A stretch of DNA of 33,918 bases from Chromatiales bacterium (GCA_024762485.1 JANTHH010000003.1:1-33918); one strand, 5' to 3'. Positions 21,569 to 29,611 are shown, counted from the stretch's first letter. The notes: generated from the sequence alone by a model not told the origin. A program made the numbers and translations.

Positions 21569-21584
21569 TGCAAAAGAGGTGCCA
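21569..21584 (-). promoter_or_regulatory. Sigma54 (RpoN) -24/-12 promoter for fliC1
   Basis: Minus strand TGGCAC-CTCTT-TTGCA, match to TGGCAC-N5-TTGCW. Confidence 0.85.
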
Positions 21585-21627
21585 GCTTTGTCATGTTGCT
21601 GGGCTGCCTTTGTAACCCATTGCTGAG

Positions 21628-21652
21628 CTTTGAAAAAAAGTTTTTTTCAAAG
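21628..21652. repeat. Perfect AT-rich inverted repeat upstream of the fliC1 sigma54 promoter
   Basis: CTTTGAAAAAAA-G-TTTTTTTCAAAG, 12-bp arms with a 1-nt centre. Confidence 0.85.
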
Positions 21653-21753
21653 TTTGCTTTTTGCTGCATGCCGCCCTTGCTATGAGGTGGCAACGAAGGG
21701 AGGAGGGAGTGGCTTGCCGTGTGGCGGCAAGGCCTTGCCGCCCGAACGTGTCG

Positions 21754-22173
21754 TCAATTGGCGCTGATGATGACCCGGCTTTCTATCTGGTTGAGCGTCT
21801 TCTGCATACCGGTCCGGCTACGGCTGTTGATCAGTATCGGTCCCATGAAATTTGCATGCAGCTGGTTGTCGGCATTCTCGTCCCTGGCAACGGTGACCAG
21901 GACATGTATCTGGTCTTCACCCTGAACATCGAGCAGTGCCAGGTCGTTGTCCGAGAGCGTGATTTGATAGTCGACATTGAAGGTTTCGGGGTCGGTGACC
22001 GAGAACTGGAGCGACGGGTCGTCGATGGACTGCAACCAGAAGACGCTGGGCTTGTCTGCCTCATGGAACAGCTTGAATCGCGTCAGGTCCTCGAAGCCTG
22101 CCATACCCTCGGGAAAGGTGATGACGGTATCCGGATTGATGTTCTGTGTGCCGAACTGGGTGCTGACTTCCAT
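21754..22173 (-). CDS. fliW: Flagellar assembly factor FliW
   Basis: MEVSTQFGTQNINPDTVITFPEGMAGFEDLTRFKLFHEADKPSVFWLQSIDDPSLQFSVTDPETFNVDYQ; typical FliW F-x-G-GFE and LQS...F.V.DP pattern; RBS GAGGA upstream. Confidence 0.93.
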   Translation of the reverse strand: MEVSTQFGTQNINPDTVITFPEGMAGFEDLTRFKLFHEADKPSVFWLQSIDDPSLQFSVTDPETFNVDYQITLSDNDLALLDVQGEDQIHVLVTVARDENADNQLHANFMGPILINSRSRTGMQKTLNQIESRVIISAN

Positions 22174-22302
22174 GGGGTGGATCCTCTGACTGAGGTGATG
22201 GAATGGCGCTTTTTAATTCTCCGCTGGGGCGGGGCAAGCACCTCGAAAGGCCGCTGTTGGCGTCATTTAAATGGATATGTTGTTGAATCTCAAGGCGTTC
22301 CA

Positions 22303-22321
22303 GGTGGGGGAGGGGGGGGAG
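22303..22321. repeat. Poly-G rich tract in the fliW/fliC2 divergent intergenic region
   Basis: GGTGGGGGAGGGGGGGGAG including an uninterrupted G8 run. Confidence 0.8.
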
Positions 22322-22351
22322 CGCCGACACCCACCTTGTGAATGAAAGGAT

Positions 22352-22378
22352 TAAAGGATTCCCCCGTGCGGGCGTTAC
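22352..22378 (+). promoter_or_regulatory. Candidate sigma28 (FliA) promoter for fliC2
   Basis: TAAAGGAT-N11-GGCGTTAC versus consensus TAAAGTTT-N11-GCCGATAA; exact spacing, partial -10 match. Confidence 0.4.
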
Positions 22379-22492
22379 AGGGGCTGACAGCGGTAAATAC
22401 ACGGATAGGCCATGTATATCCGCTCATGACAGAGACGCCCAAGACGGCCATTAGCGCAAGCACCGGCTGGCAGGGTGTCGGGAGAAAGTACC

Positions 22493-23311
22493 ATGCAAGT
22501 TGTAAACACCAACGTCTTCTCGTTGAATTCCCAGCGCTCACTGAGCATGTCCCAGAATACGATGCAGACCTCACTGGAGCGTCTCTCCTCCGGCCTGCGT
22601 ATCAACAGTGCCAAGGATGATGCCGCCGGCCTGGCCATCTCCGAGCGTTTCACTTCCCAGATCCGTGGTCTTGAGCAGGCCAACCGTAACGCGAATGATG
22701 CGATCTCGTTGTTGCAGACCGGTGAGGGCGCCATGTCCGAGATCTCCAACAGCCTGCAGCGTATGCGTGAGCTGGCGGTGCAGTCACTCAACGCCACCAC
22801 CAGTGCTGCCGACAAGGCCTCGCTGGATGACGAATACCAGGCGCTGGCCGCCGAGATCACCCGTAATACCACATCGACTGATTTCAATGGCACCTCGGTG
22901 ATCGGGGCTGCTGCCAACCTGAGCTTCCAGGTCGGTTATAACCAAGGTGAAAAGATCGCCGTCAGCACGGTGGATGTTGCTGCAGCCAGTGGTGTCGTTG
23001 CGACGATTGCCGGTGGTATCTCCACGCTGGCAACCGCATCGGCTGCACTGAGCAACATCGATGTGGCACTGGATAAGGTGTCTGCGCTACGTGCCGACTT
23101 CGGCGCGGCACAGAACCGCCTCGAGTCCGCGGTTCGCAACAATGCCAATATCATCGAAAACCAGAGTGCTGCCCGCTCCCGGGTAATGGATACCGACTTC
23201 GCGAAGGAAACCGCGAATCTGACCCGCAGCCAGATCCTACAACAGGCCGGTACGGCGATGCTGGCCCAAGCCAACCAGTTGCCGCAGAACGTCTTGTCAC
23301 TGCTCCGTTAA
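22493..23311 (+). CDS. fliC: Flagellin (copy 2)
   Basis: MQVVNTNVFSLNSQRSLSMSQNTMQTSLERLSSGLRINSAKDDAAGLAISERF...QAGTAMLAQANQLPQNVLSLLR; RBS GGAGAAAG; start trimmed from 22475. Confidence 0.97.
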   Translation: MQVVNTNVFSLNSQRSLSMSQNTMQTSLERLSSGLRINSAKDDAAGLAISERFTSQIRGLEQANRNANDAISLLQTGEGAMSEISNSLQRMRELAVQSLNATTSAADKASLDDEYQALAAEITRNTTSTDFNGTSVIGAAANLSFQVGYNQGEKIAVSTVDVAAASGVVATIAGGISTLATASAALSNIDVALDKVSALRADFGAAQNRLESAVRNNANIIENQSAARSRVMDTDFAKETANLTRSQILQQAGTAMLAQANQLPQNVLSLLR

Positions 23312-23323
23312 TAGGCTGACAGA

Positions 23324-23364
23324 TCTTGCCGGGGCAGGGGAAAACCTTTTCCGCCCCGGCAAGA
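23324..23364 (+). terminator. Long stem-loop after fliC2 (terminator, attenuator or 3' stabiliser)
   Basis: TCTTGCCGGGGC ... GCCCCGGCAAGA perfect 12-bp arms, inner GGAAAA/TTTTCC; no immediate T tract. Confidence 0.65.
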
Positions 23365-23401
23365 CTGGCCTGTTGACAGGACCTGGCCCAGGAGAGTGGC
23401 T

Positions 23402-23791
23402 ATGAGCAATGAATTTGGCATCAAGGGTTATCCGGCAGCCTTTACTCAACCATTACGGGGTGACCCCGTCAGCAGCACGGCGGCCACCCAATCAACGAAG
23501 ACAGCCGGACAGCCGACATCGACTGTGCCGGCTACAGGCGTTGCCGGGAACGAGGCCGCTACTGAAAAGCACGCGGATATCCAGGACACGGTTCAGGAGC
23601 TGAACTCGATGGCCCAGGATTTGCATCGTGAACTGCGTTTCTCGGTCGACGGTGAGACAGGTGACACCATCATCAAGATCATCGATCAGCAGACGGACGA
23701 GGTGATCCGGCAGATTCCCTCGGAAGAACTCATCGAGTTGCGCCAGCGACTGGCAGCGGCGACGGGGGCGATCTTCAGCGATTCCGCCTGA
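23402..23791 (+). CDS. flaG: FlaG family protein
   Basis: C-terminal ELRFSVDGETGDTIIKIIDQQTDEVIRQIPSEELIELRQRL, characteristic of FlaG; RBS CAGGAGAG. Confidence 0.92.
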   Translation: MSNEFGIKGYPAAFTQPLRGDPVSSTAATQSTKTAGQPTSTVPATGVAGNEAATEKHADIQDTVQELNSMAQDLHRELRFSVDGETGDTIIKIIDQQTDEVIRQIPSEELIELRQRLAAATGAIFSDSA

Positions 23792-23835
23792 GCGAGCAGC
23801 CGACATCATAATAGTTAACCGGGCAGGACAGCGTT

Positions 23836-25170
23836 ATGGCGATAACCGCAGCAGGTGTGGGATCAGGGCTGGATATCGAAAGTATCATCTCCCAGCTGAT
23901 GGCGGTCGAACGTCAGCCACTGGATGCACTGGCGCGCCGGGAGTCTGAGTATCAGGCGCAACTGAGTGCCTACGGGCGTCTGAACAGCGCCGTCTCGACC
24001 TTTCAGGATGCGATGAAGGATCTCAGCACCCTGGACAAATTCCGTACCTTCACCTCGACATCGACGGATGAATCCGTGCTAACGGTCGCTGCAGATAGCA
24101 GTGCTGCGGCGGGACTTTACGCTGTCCAGATTGATCGTCTGGCCCAGAACCATAAGCAGGGTTCGGCTGAGTTTCTCGACACCGATACCTTTGGCGGGGC
24201 AGCAGGCGATGCACTCACGTTGACGGTGGGTGCCGATGCGCTGACGGTGGACCTGTCGACGGCCAAGACCCTGGCGGAGCTCCGTGACGCCATCAATGAC
24301 GATGCAGCGAACCCGGGTGTGACGGCGACCATCCTGCACACGGGTGCCAATACAGAGCGCCTGGTTCTGACCGCGAATGATTCGGGTTATGACGCGAGGC
24401 TACAGCTCTCATTCGGTGGCGCTGTGGATGCCGCCACCTTCAACTTCGCAACCACCAACACGGATCAATTGGGTGCGACACTTGCCGATCTTACCCAGCT
24501 TGATGCGGCCTACAGTGTCGATGGCTTCGCGCTCACATCCGCCTCCAACAATGTCACTGGCGTCATCGACGGTCTGACATTGCAGTTGAAGCAGGTCGGT
24601 AGCGCAGACCTCACGCTCGATCGTGACACGGACAAGATCAAGGAGAACGTGCAGGCCTTCGTGGATGCATACAACTCGCTCCAGGGGACCATGCGTAACC
24701 TGCGCAGTGATGATCTTGCGAGTGACAGCTCCATTCTTGGCATTCAGCGCCAACTGCGCAGCGTATTCAATACCCCACCTGTTGGTCTGAACGGGGCTTT
24801 CACTGCGCTTTCACAGGTGGGTATTACTACGGATGCAAAAAGTGGCGAGCTGATCTATGACGAATCGAAGATGGTGTCCGCATTGGATACAGATTTCGCC
24901 GCTGTTGCCGACCTCTTCGCCAATGATGATCAGGGTGTCGCCTTCAGGTTTGATGCAGTGGCCGAGACCCTGCTTGCCGATGGTGGGCTCATCGATGGTC
25001 GCGAGAGTGGTCTGAACAAGCTCATCAGTGACATCCAGGATGATCAGGTGCAGTTTGAGGCCCGCCTCGAACTCAAGGAGCGGTCCCTACGGTCGCAATA
25101 CGCCGCGCTGGACGGCCTGCTCGGCTCGCTCAACAGCACCAGCCAGTTCCTGTTCCAGCAGCTCGGATGA
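23836..25170 (+). CDS. fliD: Flagellar filament capping protein FliD
   Basis: MAITAAGVGSGLDIESIISQLMAVERQPLDALARRESEYQAQLSAYGRLNSAVSTFQDAMKDL; FliD N- and C-terminal domains. Confidence 0.95.
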   Translation: MAITAAGVGSGLDIESIISQLMAVERQPLDALARRESEYQAQLSAYGRLNSAVSTFQDAMKDLSTLDKFRTFTSTSTDESVLTVAADSSAAAGLYAVQIDRLAQNHKQGSAEFLDTDTFGGAAGDALTLTVGADALTVDLSTAKTLAELRDAINDDAANPGVTATILHTGANTERLVLTANDSGYDARLQLSFGGAVDAATFNFATTNTDQLGATLADLTQLDAAYSVDGFALTSASNNVTGVIDGLTLQLKQVGSADLTLDRDTDKIKENVQAFVDAYNSLQGTMRNLRSDDLASDSSILGIQRQLRSVFNTPPVGLNGAFTALSQVGITTDAKSGELIYDESKMVSALDTDFAAVADLFANDDQGVAFRFDAVAETLLADGGLIDGRESGLNKLISDIQDDQVQFEARLELKERSLRSQYAALDGLLGSLNSTSQFLFQQLG

Positions 25171-25268
25171 TGGGGGGTGATCCTGCAGAAGCCCCTCATT
25201 CCATCTCTCAAGAAAATCCGGCGGCAGCCGCCAACTGATAAGACAGCAACAATCAACGAGTGGTAGCG

Positions 25269-25712
25269 ATGACCTATACCAAGAAGAGCAAGGCAGCGAG
25301 TCAGTACGGCCGGGTGGCCGCAGAGTCGGAAGTGGCCTACGCCAGCCCCCATCGTCTGGTACAGATGCTCATGGAGGGTGCACTCGACAAGGTTGCCACG
25401 GCCAAGGGGATGGTCGAGCGCAAGGATTACAGCGGCAAGAGTCACCAGATCACCTGGGCCATGTCCATCGTCGACGGTCTCCGCTGCAGCCTCGACCAGG
25501 AGGCGGGCGGCGAGATCGCCGCAAACCTGAATGACCTTTACTCTTACATCAACCGCCGGCTGATCGATGCCAATATCGCGAACGATACCGCGATCCTCGA
25601 TGAGGTGATCGGGTTGCTGCTCGAGATCAAGAGCGCCTGGGACGCCATGCCCGAGGACATCCGCAACCCGGCAGGTCAGCGTGCCGTGCTGACCGAGCCG
25701 ATGATCGGCTGA
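25269..25712 (+). CDS. fliS: Flagellar export chaperone FliS
   Basis: SQYGRVAAESEVAYASPHRLVQMLMEGALDKVATAKGMVERKDYSGKSHQITWAMSIVDGLRCSLDQEAGGEIAANLNDLYSYINRRLIDAN. Confidence 0.94.
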   Translation: MTYTKKSKAASQYGRVAAESEVAYASPHRLVQMLMEGALDKVATAKGMVERKDYSGKSHQITWAMSIVDGLRCSLDQEAGGEIAANLNDLYSYINRRLIDANIANDTAILDEVIGLLLEIKSAWDAMPEDIRNPAGQRAVLTEPMIG

Positions 25713-25720
25713 GCCAGGCC

Positions 25721-26041
25721 ATGACGACCAGCATCCAGCGCAACGGCCTGCTCACCGAGGCACTGCAGGTCACCGAGGAGATGGCGTCCCTGGGTGATGC
25801 CGGCGAGTGGTCGGCGGTGGTCGAGAAAGAGATGCAGCGCCGCGTGCTGCTCGAACAGGCCTTTGCCGGCAACCACAAGCCGGCGGATGAACAGATGGCC
25901 GCAACCATCAATGCCATCCTCGCCCTCGACAAGCAGTTGATGCGTCAGGGACAGGTCGCCCGTGACGAGGTGGCGGCGGAACTCGGCAAGATGAAGAAGG
26001 GCCGCAAGGGCGCCAAGGCGTATCGCGACATGGGGCGCTGA
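25721..26041 (+). CDS. fliT: FliT-like flagellar chaperone
   Basis: Small helical ORF directly after fliS; EWSAVVEKEMQRRVLLEQAF...INAILALDKQLMRQGQVARDEVAAELGKMKKGRKGAKAYR. Confidence 0.7.
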   Translation: MTTSIQRNGLLTEALQVTEEMASLGDAGEWSAVVEKEMQRRVLLEQAFAGNHKPADEQMAATINAILALDKQLMRQGQVARDEVAAELGKMKKGRKGAKAYRDMGR

Positions 26042-26044
26042 GCC

Positions 26045-26854
26045 TCAGCGCTGCAGCATCAGTTCCAGCACGGCCTTGCTCCCGAAGTAGGCCAGCAGCA
26101 GCACCACGAAACCCACCAGTGTCCAGCGGATGGCGATCCTGCCACGCCAGCCAAAGCGAAAACGCCCCCACAGCAGTACCCCGAATACAGCCCAGGAGAG
26201 GATCGACAGCACCGTTTTGTGCACCAGGTGCTGGGCGAACATGTTCTCGAGAAACATGAAGCCGCTGAGCAGCGAGACGGTGAGCAGCAGAAAGCCCACC
26301 AGGATCATTTCGAACAGCAGGCTTTCCATGGTCTGCAGGGGCGGCAGGGCGCGGATGAAGCCACCGGGGTGATGGCGGCGCAGCTGGCGGTTCTGGATCG
26401 CCAGCAGGATGGCCTGCACGCTGGCCATCGCCAGCAGGCTGTATGCCAGCAGCGAGACCAGGATGTGCAGCCGCAGGCCCCAGTCCGCACCCACTGCCAC
26501 CGCTTGCGTGGGTGGGTGGCGCTCGGCCAGCAGCAGGCTGATGGCCGCCAAGGGCATCAACACGATACCCAGGTTCTCCACCGGCTTGCTCAAAGACGAG
26601 ATCAGCAGCAGCAGCACCACCAGCCAGGTCGCCAGTGACAGGGTGTTGAAAAAGCTCAGCTTGAGGCCACCATCGGTCAGCAGTCCGTGATGGAGGAGCC
26701 AGGCATGGAGGCCGACAGCAAGAAAGCCGATGACAATACCGATAGGACGGGGCGGCCGGTAGTTGTCCGCAGTACCGAACAGGCGCAGCCCCGTGGCCAG
26801 ACCGGCAGCGAGGTAGAGCAGGGCGGCAGACAGGGCGATCAGGCTCACATTCAT
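26045..26854 (-). CDS. YpjD/CcsA-like inner-membrane protein (cytochrome c assembly superfamily)
   Basis: Multiple TM segments; LHILVSLLAYSLLAMASVQAILLAIQNRQLRR, LLFEMILVGFLLLTVSLLSGF, VHKTVLSILSWAVFGVLLWGRFRFGWRGRIAIRWTLVGFVVLLLAYFGSKAVLE; divergent from ffh. Confidence 0.88.
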   Translation of the reverse strand: MNVSLIALSAALLYLAAGLATGLRLFGTADNYRPPRPIGIVIGFLAVGLHAWLLHHGLLTDGGLKLSFFNTLSLATWLVVLLLLISSLSKPVENLGIVLMPLAAISLLLAERHPPTQAVAVGADWGLRLHILVSLLAYSLLAMASVQAILLAIQNRQLRRHHPGGFIRALPPLQTMESLLFEMILVGFLLLTVSLLSGFMFLENMFAQHLVHKTVLSILSWAVFGVLLWGRFRFGWRGRIAIRWTLVGFVVLLLAYFGSKAVLELMLQR

Positions 26855-26950
26855 GGGCCGGGATGATGGCATATGGGGCGGGGTGCGGAAAGCCCATCAG
26901 TTGTCTGCTCGGGTTATAATGCGCCGCTTACTGCACTGGATGGTTTGCCC

Positions 26951-28345
26951 ATGTTCGAGAATCTCTCCGGTCGTCTGTCGCAGGTCGTCAACAACCTGCG
27001 TGGCCAGGGCCGCATCACTGAAGACAATATCAAGGACACCCTGCGCGAGGTGCGCATGGCGCTGCTGGAGGCGGATGTCGCACTGCCGGTGGTGCGCGAG
27101 TTCGTCGACCGGGTCAGGGAGAAGGCCCTTGGCGAGGATGTCACCAAGAGCCTGAAGCCCGGCCAGGTGCTGGTGAAGATCGTCCACGACGAACTGGTCG
27201 AGGTGATGGGCGAGGCCAATGAGGGTCTCGATCTGGCGGCCCAGCCGCCGGCAGTGATTCTGATGGCTGGCCTGCAGGGTTCGGGCAAGACCACCAGTGC
27301 GGCCAAACTCGCACGCTTCCTCATCGAGCGCGAGAAGAAGAAGGTCATGGTGGTCAGCTGTGATGTCTATCGTCCTGCTGCCATCGAACAGCTCAAGACA
27401 CTGGCTGCCGAGGTGGGGGCGGAGTACTTCCCCAGTTCCCCGGACCAGAAACCCCTGGACATTGCGCGCGCGGCGCTCGAGCAGGCGAAAAAATCCTACG
27501 TCGATGTCCTCATCGTCGATACCGCTGGTCGCCTGCACATCGATGACGAGATGATGGGCGAGATCAAGCAGCTGCATGCCGGGCTGCAGCCGGTGGAGAC
27601 CCTGTTCGTGGTCGACGCCATGACCGGCCAGGATGCAGCCAACACCGCCAAGGCCTTCAACGAGGCCTTGCCGCTGACCGGCGTCATACTCACCAAGATC
27701 GATGGCGACGCCCGTGGCGGTGCGGCCCTGTCGATCCGCCACATCACCGGCAAGCCGATCAAGTTTCTCGGTGTCGGTGAGAAGACCGATGCACTCGAGC
27801 CCTTCCATCCGGACCGGCTGGCCTCACGTATCCTCGGCATGGGCGACGTGCTCAGCCTGGTGGAAGAGGTCACCCGCAACGTCGATCAGGAAAAGGCCGC
27901 CAAGCTGGCCAAGAAGATCCACAAGGGCAAGGGCTTCAGTCTGCAGGATTTCAAGGAGCAGCTGGAACAGATGAACAGTCTCGGCGGTATGGGTGCCCTG
28001 ATGGACAAGCTGCCGGGGATGGGGCAGATACCCGATGCCGCAAAGGCCCAGGTGGGCGACAGGGAGATGGGCAAGCTGGTGGCCATCATCAACTCGATGA
28101 CGCCGCAGGAGCGGGAGTTTCCCGCGGTTATCAAGGGTTCGCGCAAGCGCCGCATCGCGGCCGGCTCCGGCACCCAGGTGCAGGACGTGAACAAGCTGCT
28201 CAAGCAGTTCACCCAGATGCAGAAGATGATGAAAAAGATGAAGGGCGGCGGCATGGCCAAGATGATGCGCGGCCTCAAGGGCAAGATGGGACCCGGTGGC
28301 GGCATGCCACCCGGTGGGATGCCGCCGGGCGGTTTCCCGTTCTGA
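26951..28345 (+). CDS. ffh: Signal recognition particle protein Ffh
   Basis: MFENLSGRLSQVVNNLRGQGRITEDNIKDTLREVRMALLEADVALPVV; GLQGSGKTTSAAKLA; Met-rich M domain tail. Confidence 0.97.
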   Translation: MFENLSGRLSQVVNNLRGQGRITEDNIKDTLREVRMALLEADVALPVVREFVDRVREKALGEDVTKSLKPGQVLVKIVHDELVEVMGEANEGLDLAAQPPAVILMAGLQGSGKTTSAAKLARFLIEREKKKVMVVSCDVYRPAAIEQLKTLAAEVGAEYFPSSPDQKPLDIARAALEQAKKSYVDVLIVDTAGRLHIDDEMMGEIKQLHAGLQPVETLFVVDAMTGQDAANTAKAFNEALPLTGVILTKIDGDARGGAALSIRHITGKPIKFLGVGEKTDALEPFHPDRLASRILGMGDVLSLVEEVTRNVDQEKAAKLAKKIHKGKGFSLQDFKEQLEQMNSLGGMGALMDKLPGMGQIPDAAKAQVGDREMGKLVAIINSMTPQEREFPAVIKGSRKRRIAAGSGTQVQDVNKLLKQFTQMQKMMKKMKGGGMAKMMRGLKGKMGPGGGMPPGGMPPGGFPF

Positions 28346-28382
28346 CACCTTTGCAGTCCTCTGCCTAGATCTGACCTGTAAC

Positions 28383-29477
28383 GTGGCGCTCGACAAACCT
28401 TGTCTCGATGCCGTGCGTATTCTCGCGCCGCGCTTCAGTAAGCGTTTCTCCGGCATCACCACCAGCATGATTGCGGTGGTGCCGGAGCAGGCCAAGCGCC
28501 TGCCCATCGTCGCCTGCGACCCCAGTCTGCCCGCGCGGGTGCCACAGGTCTCCACGTGGGAACTGTTGCGATTGGCGCGCCGCGGCCCCTGGCGAATCTG
28601 GCATGCGCGGCGCAACAAGGAAATGCTCATCGGGCTGATCCTGCGTTATGTCTTCCGCTTTCCCATCATCCTGCTGTGGACCTCGGCGGCGCTGCGCCGT
28701 CACAGTTGGCTGACACGCTTCTACTACCACCATATGGATGGGCTGATCGCCACCACGGCCAAGGCGGCGGGTTTTCTCGACCGGCCGGCCAAGGTGGTGC
28801 GCCACGGCGTGGATACCGAGATCTTCTTCCCGCCTGCCTCAGAGGAGGAGCGGCAGCATAATTGGCGCGAGAAGGGGTTGGGCGGCGACTACTGCATCGG
28901 GGTGTTCGGGCGGGTTCGCCCCAGCAAGGGAACGGATGTCTATATCGATGCCCTTTGTCAGGTGCTGCCGCAACGCCCGGAATGGCATGCGGTGGTGATC
29001 GGCGACACCCTGCCGCAGCATCAGGCCTTCGAGAAAGGCCTGCGTGACAAGGTGCGGGAGGCCGGCCTGACGGATCGTATCCATTTCATCGGCAAGGTCG
29101 AGGACTTCGCCGAGATACCGCGCTGGTACCGTTCGCTGAGCCTGGTGGTGTGCCCCTCGCGCGAAGAGGGCTTCGGTCTCACCAGTTTGGAGGCGATGGC
29201 CAGTGGCTGCCCGGTGGTAGTCAGCGAGGCGGGGGCCTATCCGGAGATCGTCACCCCTGGGAGGGATGGCTGGGTGGTGCCCTGTGGCGAGACCGGGCCG
29301 ATGACCGAGGCCATCGCGGCAGCGACGGCGGACGTTGATGAACTGCGGGCCAGGGGGCGTGAGGCGCAAGCCACGGTGTCGCGCGATTTCACCATCGCCC
29401 GAGAAGCAGACGGCATCGAGGCGGTCTACCGCGAACTTTTCGAGCGTTTCGGTCAGCCCCTCGAGACCAAAGGCTGA
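28383..29477 (+). CDS. Glycosyltransferase family 4 (GT-B), LpcC-like LPS mannosyltransferase type
   Basis: Likely GTG start; VRILAPRFSKRFSGITTSMIAVVPEQAK...GVFGRVRPSKGTDVYIDAL...CPSREEGFGLTSLEAMASGCPVVVSEAGAYPEIV. Confidence 0.87.
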   Translation: MALDKPCLDAVRILAPRFSKRFSGITTSMIAVVPEQAKRLPIVACDPSLPARVPQVSTWELLRLARRGPWRIWHARRNKEMLIGLILRYVFRFPIILLWTSAALRRHSWLTRFYYHHMDGLIATTAKAAGFLDRPAKVVRHGVDTEIFFPPASEEERQHNWREKGLGGDYCIGVFGRVRPSKGTDVYIDALCQVLPQRPEWHAVVIGDTLPQHQAFEKGLRDKVREAGLTDRIHFIGKVEDFAEIPRWYRSLSLVVCPSREEGFGLTSLEAMASGCPVVVSEAGAYPEIVTPGRDGWVVPCGETGPMTEAIAAATADVDELRARGREAQATVSRDFTIAREADGIEAVYRELFERFGQPLETKG

Positions 29478-29583
29478 GAGGCCAGGGCGGATCATGCGAT
29501 CCGGCCCGTACGGCTGGTGATCCCGCCAAGGCGTGTCCAGCCGGAAGGACGGGACAGTGATCCGTCGAGGGGAAGAAAACCGC

Positions 29584-29611
29584 TTCACATTCGCTTGAAT
29601 ATGGGTAGAAT
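29584..29611 (+). promoter_or_regulatory. Possible sigma70 promoter for rpsP operon
   Basis: TTCACA-N16-TAGAAT about 60 bp before the rpsP ATG. Confidence 0.4.

Noticed and set aside
21661-22341. 226-aa plus-strand ORF opposite fliW ending in a Gly run
   Set aside because: Gly run is just translation of the G-rich tract; fliW on the minus strand has a clear family match and RBS.
28243-28345. Repetitive GGCGGC/ATGCCGCC sequence as a tandem repeat element
   Set aside because: It is the normal Gly/Met/Pro-rich C-terminal tail of the Ffh M domain.
29488-29503. CGGATC-ATGC-GATCCG hairpin after the GT4 gene as terminator
   Set aside because: Short 6-bp stem with no T tract; insufficient to call a terminator.
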